Of a DNA stretch of 64,000 bases, positions 19,476 through 33,100 are shown one piece after another (within the stretch, counting starts at the first letter, position 1; every line of letters starts with the position of its first letter). The notes under the pieces were generated by a model. It did not search any database. It was not told the DNA's origin and saw nothing but the letters and a program-made list of their open reading frames with translations. The stretch comes from Ottelia alismoides (taxonomy: Eukaryota; Streptophyta; Magnoliopsida; Alismatales; Hydrocharitaceae). A program made the translations under genes and the position numbers. The DNA is taken from NCBI GenBank assembly GCA_037367405.1, contig JAZKJV010005749.1, positions 372,001-436,000 of the forward strand, given 5' to 3'.

Positions 19476-20371
19476 TTGGTTATCTCGTTTTTATGTATTT
19501 TTCCAAATAAAAACAACGTGTAATGAATTTTCTGATTTCCATTTTATTTTATGTCCAATAAAACATGGTGAGGAAAATCGAAAAGTCGATGCACGATGGA
19601 AAACTCAATGATGCATGTAGAGTCAGAAATTCGTACCTTACTTCAACAGTCTACATGCAGAGTGATCCGCGCATAATTAAAAAATAGAATTTAAACTAAT
19701 CTAAATGATGCACGAGGAAATTGCCCTAAGACAGTAGCTTCTATTAGCGGGAAGAACTGGTGCTAATTAATCAGAAAAGAGACCTGAGTCCGATCTTAGA
19801 TGCCGATCGGTGCCCACCACAATAGGTCCTGCCAGTGCTATATACGACCTCTCATGGCACGTGGTCTCTAATCCGATTAAATTAGCTTTTTATTTCGACT
19901 AGGTCCAATCATAAATCTATAGGAGCTTATATTCTTGATTAGGGTGTTTGGACCTTAGTTATTTTCCAAACTCAACCAAGGAAAAATTCTAAGTCTAGGG
20001 GCTAAAACCTCAGATAACAAATAAAAATAAAATGCTGCAAAACTCGAAAAATCCGGTGAGGTCCACTGAGTGCACCGACACTCGACTAAACAGGACCCCG
20101 AATAAATGTCCAAGTGTCACAAATAGAGTCTAAGAGTCTAAGTTATTACAAGTGGAATTTTTCATAAAATAAAGACTAAAATAAATCTATCCTAGATAAC
20201 TGCCTCCTACTTTCTCCTACTCCTCCTTTTTGTACAGGTCCCTCGAAGCTGACCGAGTCTGTGCTCCACGGTAGTCCCCTCGCACAAAAAGTAAAATAAA
20301 CGAATGCCATAAACATTTATAAAAGATAGAAACGAAATGAACAAATATAAATCCTAACTACTTAGCCGTGC
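19476..20371 (-). other. Leader remnant of element C
   Basis: About 0.9 kb homologous to the B leader: cttctattagcgggaagaactgg near 19737-19759 corresponds to the sequence near 1360-1390. It leads directly to a primer-binding site. The gag-ward end is cut off by the right end of B at 19475, so B inserted into the leader of C. The frame at 19318-19611 straddles this junction and is not a gene. Confidence 0.7.
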
Positions 20372-20389
20372 TCCCCGACAACGACGCCA
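20372..20389 (-). other. Primer-binding site of element C (decayed)
   Basis: The minus strand reads TGGCGTCGTTGTCGGGGA. Both changes from the tRNA-Asp complement are C to T, each at the first C of CCG. The LTR starts three bases further right. Confidence 0.85.
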
Positions 20390-20392
20390 TTC

Positions 20393-23300
20393 TGATGAGG
20401 GTAAATTCTGATTTGAGTTAAGTTGATTAATTAAGTGTTGTTGTGACTCAAATCATATTCACGATCAACGAGAAAATTATTTAAACCACTAATGAATCAA
20501 ATAGTAAAAATGAGCAGTTTGTTATTTTTATTACCGTGGTATAACGACCAGAGTCGAACACAAGGAGCACAACTAAAAACTAAGCAAGCGATTTAAAATC
20601 AAAGGATTTTTATTTGTCTTTTTAATGGTTTTTTAAGTTTGCAAATTTTTAATTTTCTAAATAAGGCGAAAGTGAACAAAGGTGAATAACTATGCATAAG
20701 TACTCTTTTTGAATTTTTTAAATATATCAAAATTGCTTGGAAAAACAAAGTAAAAATATTTTTAGGTTTTATATTTTGTAGTATTTTGGGAAATTTTCAG
20801 ATGTTTTTGTTATTTTTTAAAAATCTAATAGTGATAAAACAAGCAAACAGTGCACTACCAGGGGTATTTTTTAATTTAAAAATAGTTAAGGAGTCCAAAC
20901 CTCCTAGAAATGATTTTTATGGAATACAATAAAGGAATATCTAAAACTAGGAACTGAAAATGCACTTTTTTGGAATTTTTATTGATTTTATATGATTTTT
21001 ATAAGTTTTTGAGTACTTTGCAAATTTTTAGTTTTTTATAAGGTATTTTGAGCAAAAATGGTATATGAGCTAAGAAATGATAAAATAGATCTGCATAATT
21101 CTTTATAGAATTTTTCAAAGATTTTATGAATTTTTATGAATTTCTAAGATAAACAGGGGCTTTTTGAGGGGTTTTTGAATTTTTATTAATAAAAATATAA
21201 TAAAATTAACAAACAAAAATTACCATAAATAGAAGGTGTACGCAGAAGATACATGTAATTTCTCGACAATTTTTGAAGTTAATTAGCTATTTATTCCAAA
21301 TTATAAAATACCATTTATAAAAATAGTGCACGAGGACCAATATGCTAATATTTCAAGTTTCCGATCCTGCTGGATAACAAATAGAAAGTACGAGGGCCAC
21401 TATACAAATAATCCAAAAAGCAATGCACACAACATGTGATTAACACTCACAAGGACATAAATGTGATCAATCAAAACCTTTCATTCATTCAATAACCAAT
21501 TCAAGGCATGAGATAAAATATGTAAATTCACCAGGAAAAACACGTGAAGCTACACGTGACTAAGACTCGACTGGACAAAAGTGAAAATAAGGAAAACATA
21601 GAGTCCTTAATGCAAAAAGTTTTTAACTACATATTACATTTATTGGACTGAATCGAAATAACATAAAGTGTAGGATAGAAAGAAAACATACCCTTGAGGG
21701 CACCTGCGTTGCACATGACGTATCTGACGGCTTTGATGCTGCGCTTAAAAGATCTAATGGCTGGTGTACGTGGCGCAAGTGTATGGTATGGATGAACGTT
21801 ACTGGCAAGATCTGATAGTGCAGGAAAAGGCGCTGACGTGCAGTCAGATCTAGCTAGAGATCTGATCTGAGCGCTCAAAGTGGGTCACCATCATGTGACT
21901 CTGTTATAATCTGGAGGAGGCCTTCTTCATCCTACGGACATGGAGGTATCTAGATGAATTTTGAAGAAGGGTGTGCTGGGTGAGCGTCAATTGCATGTGG
22001 GTGCTGATCTGCTGCTCCGGTCGACTCGCCGATGGTTGCAATACACTCATGGGAGTAGTCTGTGTCAGACTAATGGCTCAGATGGAGCTGGGGATAGGTG
22101 GATGAGTGCAGCGATGGTGGTACTCCTAAAGCAGCTCTGCCTATCTAAGTGGAGGTCCAAATCGGGGTTGCTTGTGCTATGTGACCTCTAAGAGTACGTG
22201 AGGCTTGGAGACGATACTATGTTTAGGGTTATTGTGCTAGGAAAAACATAAAAGCGACGAGGAGTGGGAAGTGACTTTTGTCGAACTGGAAGATGGAGGT
22301 ACAACCTTAAATCCTACCCTATGTTTGAAGCTAAGGGTGATAAGTTTATGCTGAGAGATGAAGGGCGATCAAGAGATGCAATCCGAGCGGCTGAATGGAT
22401 GATAGGGGGCTCCGACCAGATAGTTGGAGCAACTGAAATGGCAGTGGAGATGATGGGTAAATCGAGAGAATCAGGCTAAAAGGAAAGGCAATGAGGGACA
22501 CTTGATGTCCTAGATGATTGTGCAAAGAATGATGGAGGTGGAGGCTAGGGTGATGGCCTCGATCCTACTGCGATTGGCAGAAGTAGCTACTCGCGGTGGA
22601 GCAACTCTGGCCACGATAGAGCAACATCCAATCTGGAACCAAATAATGCTCCAAAGGATGCAGAGGAATCTTGTCATGATTCTAGACCTACTAATGGAGG
22701 AAAGAGGCGCGAGGGATGAGCTACTCGAATATGGAGGCGGAGGTGATGGAGTTATAGTGTGTCTCTAGGGTCTAGAAGGATCAAAGGTGTGTGTGAAACC
22801 CTGGGAGGATCCAATTCTACCAAGGGATCTGTAAGGATCACAGATCCTAGGAGAAGATTAGGTGCAAAAATCAAGGGAAAAGACTGTCAGACCTGAGCTG
22901 GAGAATGTTGAGAAATCCGGTCTGGCGATGAACTACCCGGGTCGGGTCTGGAGGAGGGGAGGTTGACCCGGGTCAACGAACCGGGTTGACCAATAAAAAA
23001 ATCCTTTTATTAATTCAAAGAATATTGAATATAAATAGTAAACACTTTTAAAATAAAAATAATAAAAATGAAATATGTTTATTCTTTTACAAGCTATTTT
23101 TGTGATTTTTAATTATTTTTATAGAATCATATATACTATATATACAATATATGGTATTATATATAAGTATAGAATGATTTATACAAAATAATTTAAGGAG
23201 TATAAAATGATTTTTTATCTAATTTTTACAAAATAAATAATGGTATTATATAAATAGGTAATTTGTGTAATATGTACAAGTAAGGCTTTTATTCAATGAA

Positions 23301-24078
23301 ATTTCGATTTTATTTTAAATTTATTTTATGATCTTTGCTTTTTATTTTATTTTTATATTATTATTAGGAGTATATACAAGTATTTAAAATAAAATATGCG
23401 TAAATTATATATTAAAATAATTAAATAGAGATATTTATAGGTAAAGGTACTATGTGGCTATACAATGAACCCAAAAAGCCTACTTTTACACCGCAACTCC
23501 AAAATTTATGAAACCACCCTCATTTGAAAGATAATTTAATTTAGAGTCCAATAAAAGTGATTTTTGAAGAATTTGAGTTCATATGGAGCCGGAATTGATC
23601 TTTTAAGTTCTTGTTTTGTGGCTTTTTATGAGTGGTATTATTTGTATTATGTACATCCAATCATGTTGCAACTATTTCTATTATTTATAAAAAAAAATTT
23701 ATTTACAAATTTCATTAAGAACATAATTATTTTTGAACTCTCTTTATTGATGAATAAAATAGATAAGTGATATGTACAGAGAATGCACCGTGATGAATAT
23801 ACAAAGACCCTATCTCCCCTACTTTATTCCTTGCCGATTAGGTCAATAATTGACCTTTTCTAAGGGTTTGGGTCAGTCTGTACTTATTACATAATTACAT
23901 ACTTCTTACATTTTCCTTTCTTCTTTCTTCTTTTATTTTTGGAAAAGGTCTTAATTATGCAATATTAACAAGAGTATGTACAATGATAATTTATTGGATT
24001 TATACATATTTGCATATATTTTTGCTAAAAGATATAGATAAAATAAAAGAATAAAGAATGAGAATCATAGATTCATCA
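20393..24078 (-). repeat. 5' LTR of element C (3,686 bp)
   Basis: Bounded on the left by the primer-binding site and tgatgagggt and on the right by the palindrome-derived end gaatcatagattcatca. It contains gtcgaacacaaggagc near 20553, the mid-LTR GC-richer block (21700-22980) and the conserved U3 block (about 23465-23600). Small frames within it (21623-22768) are unsupported. Confidence 0.82.
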
Positions 24079-24980
24079 ATTTACTTGACAATGATGATGA
24101 TAATCACTCTGTAGATGGACCTCGTGAAGAAGAGGGAGAGGGAAGGATAGGTCAGCCCAAGACCGCACTCAAGCAGACCTACATCCCTGGTGCTGGCCGG
24201 ATCACTGAGTGGATCCATATGCCTCTAATCCACGAACACTTTGAGCTGAGACCACAACTCCTTTCTTTCCTTTCCACTTTCTAGTGAAATCCCAATGAAG
24301 AACCTTACGTCCACCTACAACAATTCGGATACATCTGCAGCATCACATACTACCCCAATATCCAATTGGGCGTAGTCAAGATGACTGCTTTTCCATTTCA
24401 CCTTTAGTGTAAGGCATTGTACTGGATAAACCATTTGGGTAAAGTGATGATGATGTGGGAATAATTGAAGTTTGTTTTTTTTCACAAATATTTCCCACTT
24501 GCTCATCTTAATCCGATGCGGTCCAAGATTGACAACATCTCCCAGGGACCATAAGAGTCCATTCATGAGACCTGGGAGCGATTCAGTGACTTAATCTAGA
24601 AGTTCCCCCACCATGATATCTTAAAGACCAGTTTGGTCTAGCATTTCTTTAGGTGACTCACTTAAAATAGCTAGCATTTGGTTGATGTTGCCTATGGAGG
24701 TTCACATTTCAACAAAGATGAAGACGTTGTGTGCTAGATCTTTGAAGAGATGGCCGAAGGAGAGGTCACACTCTCCTCATCTTGTTCTTTTCAGACACAA
24801 CCACAAATTATTCGCAAATCTGTAAACATGACAGACACAGGTTATGTGGATAGGGGCAAGAATTCAGATCTCAACATCATTGGTAGTCACCTATCCAAGG
24901 TGGATATCATCGAGAAGCAGTCACATGATCTGGAAAAGCTAGTTGTGATAGAACAAAGGATGAAGAGCCTCTATAAGTAA
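24079..24980 (+). pseudogene. gag: Decayed gag of an Athila-type element (D)
   Basis: Plus-strand translation across frames gives Gag-like segments. They are PREEEGEGRIGQPKTALKQT then TEWIHMPLIHEHFELRPQLL (24120-24270); NPNEEPYVHLQQFGY (about 24289-24333); KMTAFPFHL then CKALYWINHLGK (about 24380-24440); ESIHETWERFSDLI then KFPHHDILKTSL (24550-24640); and GGSHFNKDEDVV then IFEEMAEGEVTLS (24694-24780). The order FEL, EDP-like, lPFsLrdkA-like, ETWERF-like and EEMA matches the capsid region of Athila Gag. Several stops and frame changes make it non-functional. The final frame (24750-24980) ends in a possible coiled-coil stretch (HDLEKLVVIEQRMKSLYK). C truncates it on the left and LTR M on the right. 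Confidence 0.65.
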
Positions 24981-24985
24981 TTAAC

Positions 24986-27108
24986 CGATAAATCTACGGA
25001 GCGGTCTTGTGGTCTACATAAGGCATGACCAACAATCATTGTGAGGATAACTCACGAAGACTCAATGATTAAATCAACAATCAACCCACACTAGAATAAT
25101 AAATCAATGCAAAATAGGAAGTGGATCAAAATTTATTATAGACCTTACAAATATACATGTATAGCGACAAGTAGAGTAGGGTGTCGAACTCAAGGAACAA
25201 GTTGGTGTAGCAATATTATTATTTAAAAATAAATAATAACAGACCTATTCACAATACTTACTCAATTATTTAATCTTTTTTGTGGATTTTTAGTTATTTA
25301 ATGTTTATGATGATTTATATATAAGTTTTAATTTTATATTTTTATATTTTCTAATTTTTATTTTCTTTTTCTATTAAATATATAATATAGGTATATATAT
25401 ATCATTGTATATATTTTAAAAAAATAGAAAAGCATATACAAAATAAATCAAGCTCGTAGCGAAATTTATGCAATTAAAAATAAAGGCAAGGGGATTTGTG
25501 CAAAAATACCAAAAAGTTTGAATTGCAACTTGATTTATATATATATTAAAATGAAATATGCAAAGATGGAGGCGTACAAGTGTAAAATACCAAATTCATG
25601 TGGGGGGCCACGTGAGCTGAGATGACACCGGACAAACTTGCAATTAACAAAAAGTTTAGCGGCTTTGCTGCAATGTTTCCAAATAATTTTACACATAATA
25701 AATTAATTATGTTATTAATAACTAATACAAAAGGTGAAGTGGGTTTTAATGCAAATTATCCCACTTATGCCGGCTGATCGGGCCACTATCTGGGCGCCAC
25801 ATGGAAGATCGCTCGGTTGGAGGTGCGTACCGCTTTATGTGAATGGATGGTTGCAATTAGATATGTCACTTGTGCCATATCCGACGGTGCCTGGGCTATC
25901 TGCAAGAACCCAAAGAACATGAGCTCCAACGAGCTTCATCCCTTGATTCTCGGTGACTCAGGCGATGTCTTCTCGATTCGACGGAGGGCGCCTCCTATGG
26001 GACTGAGGCGTTCGGATGTCAATGGCTCTAAATGGGTCTTCAGCACACTAGTCCTACACCAAAAGATCACACGGTTCGCGGTCTATCTCCTCAGTCATTT
26101 GATTGAAGCTAAAAGCTAAAGAGGTGGAAGTCGATGAAGCTCCGGTGAGCGGTGGAGACTGGAGCTCGATTCCCAGATCCATGATGGATATGGGTTGGAA
26201 AGTTGAGGGGAAATGGAAAGAACACGTAAGGGGGAGTGATGGATGTCAAGGGGGTCGATTCACAGGCGGAGGACGATGAATTTCGTGTCGAAGCGAAGAG
26301 CTCCGACAATTTTAATTTTTAAAATTTTGTTAAAAGCATGATTAAAAGATGGAATTAAAACCTATTCTATCATGGTGTAATAAAATGCGAGTTAAGGGAT
26401 CTCTACAATCTTGGGAATCTCAGAGTAGAAGAGTTTACTGGAGATGAAGGTCGGTGGATCTGGATCACGCAAAACAATCCCTCCTCTACGCTGATTAGGC
26501 TCGAACGAGCATTCTGTCACCACTTCTTCAACGAGATGGACTCCTAATGGGGTTACGGGGTAGATTCAGGGTCAAAAGCAAAATGGTAGGCTGGAGGGGT
26601 TATTTATAAGGATAAATTCCAGCCAAAAAGAGGAAGAGATGGCATGTAGCTCAAAGGGGGTAGGCGAAGATTCGCGTATGGGCAATGGAAAGGGAGGTGC
26701 TGCCTAGAGGATGGTGGGTTGCTCGTTAAGAAGGAGTAGGGAGGTTGCGTGGAAAAATCGGAGAAATCAACCCGCCCGTGATCTCTGACACGGGGGCTAG
26801 TCTTGAGTGTACAGTTAATTGAAGGTCAACAAACGTGGGGTCCGGGTTGGTCCACATGGACCAACTAGGAAAAAGATATCCGATAAATATTTGTAAAATC
26901 GAAAAAAAAATTTAAATGAATTAATTGATATTTTTTTTTAAAACAAAAAAATGTTTTTAATTTTACATTGCATTTAATGCTTATTTTTATCTATTTTTAC
27001 AATGCTATTTATTACAAGTTATTTTTTACATGTATAAATATATGTAAAAATACCCGTATTTTAGTATTTTTATTTTGTGTTATTTATTTTATTATAAATT
27101 ACAGGTAT
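24986..27108 (-). repeat. U5-R half of a minus-strand LTR (M)
   Basis: The left edge, about 24986, resembles the left end of the E LTR (shared aaatcaacaatcaaccc near 25072). gtcgaactcaaggaac near 25173 is the U5 hallmark. A TATA-like TATAAATA lies on the minus strand at 26601-26608, and tccacatggaccaactagg near 26850 recurs in LTRs E and H. AT-rich U3 sequence begins at about 26880 and stops abruptly near 27108, where LTR sequence of opposite orientation begins. The outer U3 end is missing. Boundaries are approximate. Confidence 0.6.
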
Positions 27109-28700
27109 TTTAAGAACCCTGTGTTCCTGTTATTTGTACTTTAGTCCCTCGCCACATCACCTCATGTGCCCATGCGGGTGAGGGGGAGGGTATTTTGCAA
27201 GGACCCCTTGTGGGTTGTTGTATTTCATTTTAGTCCGTTAAATGCAAGATGTATTGTAATACTTTTGGTTAATTTGCATGTGGACCCTGTAACTTTTTAT
27301 TAATTGCAAATTTACCACTACCAGCATTATTAATTGAATATATATCACTGCCAGCATTATTGATTGATTATATGGGCATTTTGCATGATTGCTCTATAGT
27401 TCTTTAAAGGATTTGGAAATTAAAGATTTCTTTTTGAAAATTGTGTTTAGGTCGATGCCAGTATAAGAATTTTTATTCCTTGTATTTATTTTATTAAAAA
27501 TACCATTTGGCATCCAAAAATTTTACGAAAATTATTTTAAGTGCCTAGACATGTACTAAATCACTTATATTCTTGGTCTATTTAAAATTAATTTCCTAAT
27601 TTTAAAAATACAAAAACACTACTTTTCTTTTGTTTGCATTAAAAATACATAAAAATTAGATAATCATTTAAAACATTCCCCAAAAATATGTATTATTTAT
27701 TTCTATATTTTACAACTGTAGACCAAAAATCCCTAAAAATAACAAAAGAAAATCGCTAAAAATTAAAAGGCTCCAAAAATACTTATAAAATTATAAAAAA
27801 TCCTATAAAAACCAAAACTATTTGTTTCTTTTTTTTGTAGTTTATTTATATTATATATTGTATACCAAAATAGTTTTAGGAAATTTTTTTTAATTTGGCT
27901 ATTTTTGAAATCCAAAGCAGTTCGACCTATTAATAAGGCATTGTTTTGCTATTTTTATTCAATTAAAAATCCTACAAATTAGTAAAATTTATAAGAAAAA
28001 TACAAAAATAGAACAAAATATTAAAAAAGATAAAAAATATTTAGTGGGTTCATTTTGAGTAGTTATAGCTATAATTATATATATACTAGCCTATATTACA
28101 TATAGCTATATCTAGTTTTGAGTAGTTATAGTCATAATTATATATATACTAGCCTATATTATATATAGCTATATCTACTTATATTATTATTATTCTTATT
28201 AAAAATACAAAAAATATATTTTTAAAACCTTAAAAATAAAAAGGATTGTACCTCAGTGTATTTTCCATATTTTATCTTTATTATATATATATATTTGTTG
28301 TCTACATTATCTATATTATACCTATATATTCTATATACTTATGTTATAACTAATTAAAAAGAAAATTAAAATATGGAAATATAAAAAGTAAATAAGAATT
28401 ATAAAATTTAAAACACATAAAAATATAAAACAAAAATACATAAAAAATATATAATTAGAAACCCACACAAAAATACAATAAAAAAGACTAAGATTATAAT
28501 TTTGGATTTATTCCCCAATCTATCTTGTGTGCTCCCTATGTTCGACCCCTACACCTACTTCTCACTATACACATTAATTTTGTAGGGTTTATAATAAATT
28601 TTAATCCACATTTGCTTGCTTTGCTTGTTGATTATTTCTCTTGGGGGATAATTGTTGTTTGCATTCAAGGTTATTGTGTGTCGCCTTAGTGTCTGTGTTC
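27109..28700 (+). repeat. U5-side half of a plus-strand LTR (N)
   Basis: Oriented opposite to M. It shows tttagtccctcg near 27142, cattttagtccg near 27227, an AT-rich stretch and the U5 hallmark gtgctccctatgttcgacccc near 28530, followed by a segment close to the U5 of G (39059-39240). Neither a clear LTR end nor a primer-binding site can be seen, so the right border is approximate. Confidence 0.55.
28053..28178. repeat. 63-bp tandem duplication in LTR N
   Basis: ttttgagtagttatag starts at 28053 and again at 28116, and the following AT-rich bases are repeated with few changes. Local duplication inside the LTR. Confidence 0.8.
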
Positions 28701-30098
28701 CTACCTTGTGTGGAACACAAGACCCACGTAATTCTTGGTTCAACAGTAGCCTGCACTTTTTCAAGGAAATCCTTGTTATTGGGTATGGATCCACTACTCA
28801 ACCAATGAATAGAAGAGGAAGCCAATAGGCGAAACCAATACTTCCCCTAGTGGGCTACACGGACGTGGAACAATTAGGTAGGCACCCCCGTGAGGCCGTG
28901 ACCTATGCTCAATACTTTGGACCATGGTAGATGTTCTATACAAGGCAAGAACACCATCGTCGACAAGGCTCTACTCACCCACGTACGATAGAAATGCCAA
29001 TATTTTGTGAATCCAATCAATAACAAGGTAGTATTTTTTGGCTGGGTTTTTGGCTTTATTTCCTAGGGTTGTGCCTCACCCAGTCTGGATGGTATCTCAA
29101 AACAATGTGGGATTTATGAACCCCAAACAATGAATATCTCTTATGAATTTTAATTTTGGTTGAAGTTTATTAAATAGTCCATTTGTTTAAATTTTTGGAT
29201 TTTCATTTTTGAGTAATTTTCAGAGTAATTATCCTAAAGATTTTTGGGATTTTCTTTAAATTCCTAAGTGAGCAAAAACAAAGGGAGATAGCGAAAAAGC
29301 CGTATAAGTGGATGCTTTGATGGAAATGTACTCTTGTATCAAATGATGCATGCTCAGTAAGGACACATACAATGCTTCCCTGCTCTCTCCATGCGGGATG
29401 TAAGACAGAGAATTTAAATTACACTACTTGCAAATGTAAAGCCAATGAAGTCGCCCTAAGAAAGGATTGCTATTATCTTGAAGAATAGATTGAGTTTGAT
29501 CTAGATTCAAATGTAGAGACTATAGGTGCATGCAGATATTAGGTGTTTGGACCAAAATTACTCGATCAAGCAAGTTCTATAAATCTAAGGGCTAATTCAC
29601 ATAAAATAAAGAAAATAAAGGTAGAAAACTCAAAACGTGGGAAACAAAGAAAATAAAGGGAAAATAGGGAGAATAAAAAGTGAGAATGTGAGAAAAATGC
29701 AAGAAAATCGGTGATGCCTCCAGGTGAACAATCACCCAGGCAATGAACATCAGAGAGGGTCAATGTACAAATGTCCAATGTACATATATTATTATAGATT
29801 AATTATGCAAAGATAAAATGTCTCTCTCATAAAATAAAAGAAAAATCTATACTAAAATTGTGCTTCTCTCTCTGTCTCTCTTCCTTACTCTCTCTAATTG
29901 GCTCGTGTAGAAGGAGCCAATCTACTCATAGTTCAGGAGCACCAGGTTCCTAAAAAGTCACCTTGCCACATGTTCCCTTGCAAAAAGAAAGTCGGCAAAA
30001 AAGAGATGGTCAGACACAGATAAGTAATTATTTATAAAAGGAAATAAAAGCAGATAAATATGCATGTAAATATGTACAAGTATCCTATCCTATGTTGC
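28701..30098 (-). other. Leader region of element E
   Basis: 29290-29510 aligns with the B leader (aaaagccg, the block near aaatgtaaagccaatgaagtcgcc, then gctattatcttgaagaata), and 29110-29150 resembles 1030-1065. The left part (28790-29030) also shows plus-strand coding-like segments with stops (VGYTDVEQLGRHPREAVTYA, then FYTRQEHHRRQGSTHPRTIE). I cannot decide whether these are gag-derived or chance. No intact gene is visible. Confidence 0.5.
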
Positions 30099-30114
30099 TC
30101 CCGGTAATGGGGCA
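30099..30114 (-). other. Decayed primer-binding site of element E
   Basis: tcccggtaatggggca on the plus strand is a mutated tRNA-Asp-type site sitting three bases before an LTR-like start tgatttagtc. It is the most diverged of the four sites. Confidence 0.6.
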
Positions 30115-30117
30115 ATT

Positions 30118-33100
30118 TGATTTAGTCGAATTGGAGAGAGGTTCCTAGCGCTCGGTCTTGGATGGCTTTCGGTGTCCAACAAGTCGGATGTGACAATCGC
30201 AATATCGACCGATCTCGCGATACTTGGAACATCACCAATTAACTAAATCAACAATCAACCTGCAATGTATGATGACTCAATGCAAATATGTGAAATCAAA
30301 ATTTATTTTATTTTAACTCAATAGAAGATAAGTATAGTGTATAAGTATAGAGTGCTGAACCATAGATAACAACGGGGATAGGTATTTATTGTTTATAATT
30401 AAACAACTATTTACTTTTTTGCTTTGTGTTTTAGGTGGGTTTTTAATTATATTTATTATTATGTATAATTTTTATTTTATAACTTTTTTATTTTCTATTT
30501 TTGAATTTTTATTTTTATTTACTTTTAGATTTGGCTAATTTTTAGTTTTTTTAATTTTAAAGAAATAATATGTAAATATATATCTTTATAGTAATAATAG
30601 TAATAGATAGAATAATATAATATACAATATATATAAAAATATAGAAAATACAAATAAGAACAATCCTTTTTTTAGGGGTTTAAATATAATTATAGTTATT
30701 TATAATTAATAATAGTGATCCTATTATGTGAATAAGTATACGTATAATTATTTTACATTTTTATGTATGCTCAAAAACTCTAAAATAAAATGTTTTCGTG
30801 TGTTTAATATTTTCTATATTTTATTCTTATAATTTGTGCTAATTTTTAGGCATTTTTATCGCATTAAATATAGCAAATAGTAGATATAATAATAAGTCGA
30901 ATTGTTTTGTGTTTTAAAAATAGATAAATAGTTCAAAAATTACAAAACTATTTTTAATATATACTATATAATATAAGTAAAAATAAGATAAAAAACACAC
31001 ATTTTTTTGGATTTTTATAGAATTTTTCTGATTTTTATAAAGTTTTTAGGATTTTGCTATTTTTAGTGTTTTCTTTTGATATATATTTTTGTGATTTTTA
31101 GTCTAAAGTTATATGATATAATAATATAAAATATATAATTTGTTTGGAATTTTTAGAGTTTGTTTTATATTTTTTGTATTTTTAGGGAAACAGGAAATAA
31201 ATAACTCCTAGATGATTTTTAAAAAAAAGGAAAAATGCAATAAAACGATAAATAAAAATTCATGCATGCAGCATCATCATTTAAAGCATTTACTCAAAAT
31301 TTTCCAAAATAAATGAGTCTCAAGAGATATTTACTAAAAATGAAAATGCAAACAAATAAATAAATTATATTGGCATGGGTATATTTGCAATAAAAGATAA
31401 GTATAAGGTGTTCTGTGCAAATATCATGAAAGTTTAACACTAATATTACAAATTAATACATAAAACAAATAAATCAAACCCAGAAGGGTCTTGATGCAAT
31501 ATTCACAATGCCTCATGTGGCTCAATACGTGAGGCACAAAGACCTATTTGTAATATGCAGGAAGTTAGGGGCTCCCCTACAATTTATAAAAAAAGTTTTG
31601 AACTTTACGTAATATTTACATAATTATTTTTTAAATAAAAAAAGAGGAGGGTTACTTATATATTTACCCCGCAAAGTTGCAAATCGGATGGCTCTTCACG
31701 CACCACATGGAAGATCAGGCAGCCATGGAACACTTTGTTTCACTCCATATCAGACGACTAGGATTAGAACTGGAGCCTTGGCTCTATCCGACGGTTGAGA
31801 GGGTTACTGGAAGAACGAGGAAGATGGCCTTCTTCCCCGACCTTCCATTGGATATATCTTCATCCTCTGTCCCTCTATGTTGTTACTATAAAGCTCAAAA
31901 GCTTCCTGGTGGGCTTTTGCGCCTTCCTAAGGGTTTCAGATAGTCTGGGCCCCGTTGGAGGGGGCCTGGAGCTCTGCTGCACCGGAAGCTCTGTGTTGAG
32001 ATTTGAGTGGTCTCTAGGTGCTTCGTTAAGGCTCAAAACCCTACACAAAAGGTCAAGAAGGATGAGAGGGTTAGAATCAACCCTCTCTTGATGTTGTAGA
32101 CACAAGTGACATTGGGGAGAGGGAGCTCCGATGAAGGAGGAGGAGGGGATCTCGACCAACCATGATTCCTGCAGATCAGGGAGAGGAACAAGTGGAATCA
32201 ATGGAGAAGCAATTGGATGGGGTGATGAGATGGAAATGGGGGGACGAAACAGTGGAGTTACATTGAATTTGTTGTCGGAGCCTAGTGCTCTAGCGATTTT
32301 AAATCTTAAAACTAACCTAAATTGAAGGTTAATTAATGAAACTAAAGTTACATATACCCTACTAGGAAGAAATGCAAGAGAAAAAGGTTAAGTTTCAGGT
32401 CATACATGGCTGGAATGCTAAGGAGCATGAAGGTCACTGGAGATGGGCTTTGCTAATCTCGATCACCTCCTACACTGCCTTATCCTCACCAAGAAGGTCT
32501 GGAGCACTGTGCTGTCACCACGGAGGCTCTACAGAGGGGTCCTAATGGGGTTATGGTAGCAAGATAGGGATAAAAAAAAGAAAGGGGGTGAAGGTCGGAT
32601 TTTATACATGTAGATTTGAGGCAAAAAGGCAAATAAGGTGCATGAGATCTAGATGTGGTGGGTGAGGTCTAGAGGTCGGGCGTGGGTTAGGGGTGATGGT
32701 AGATCGGAAGTGTGGGGCGCTCGAGAAGAAAGAAGCATGGGAGTGGTGTGGAAAAAATGGTGAAGTCAGAGGGGTCACAGGGTCTCTAACAAAGGAGGTG
32801 AGTAGAGAGGATAGTTGACCCTCTAGGTTAACTTTTCTAGGGTTCTGGTTGGTCCGTGTGGATCAACCATAAATTTGGGATTCAAATAACCTTTATTAGT
32901 TAGATATAAAATAATAAATGATTTATTTAATTTTCAATCAAAACATGAACAATATTTGTAATTTTATGTAGTTTTTATTCCGATTTTTAATTATTTATAT
33001 AAGCTAATTTATTATATGCTCATATTTACATGTATATACATAGGTAAATATGCATGTATTTGTATATTTTATTTTTATTTTGTATTGTATGTTTTATTAT

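Noticed and set aside
22264..22768. Two frames of 71-84 codons
   Set aside because: They lie in the middle of the C LTR and have no motif; LTR homologues do not preserve them.
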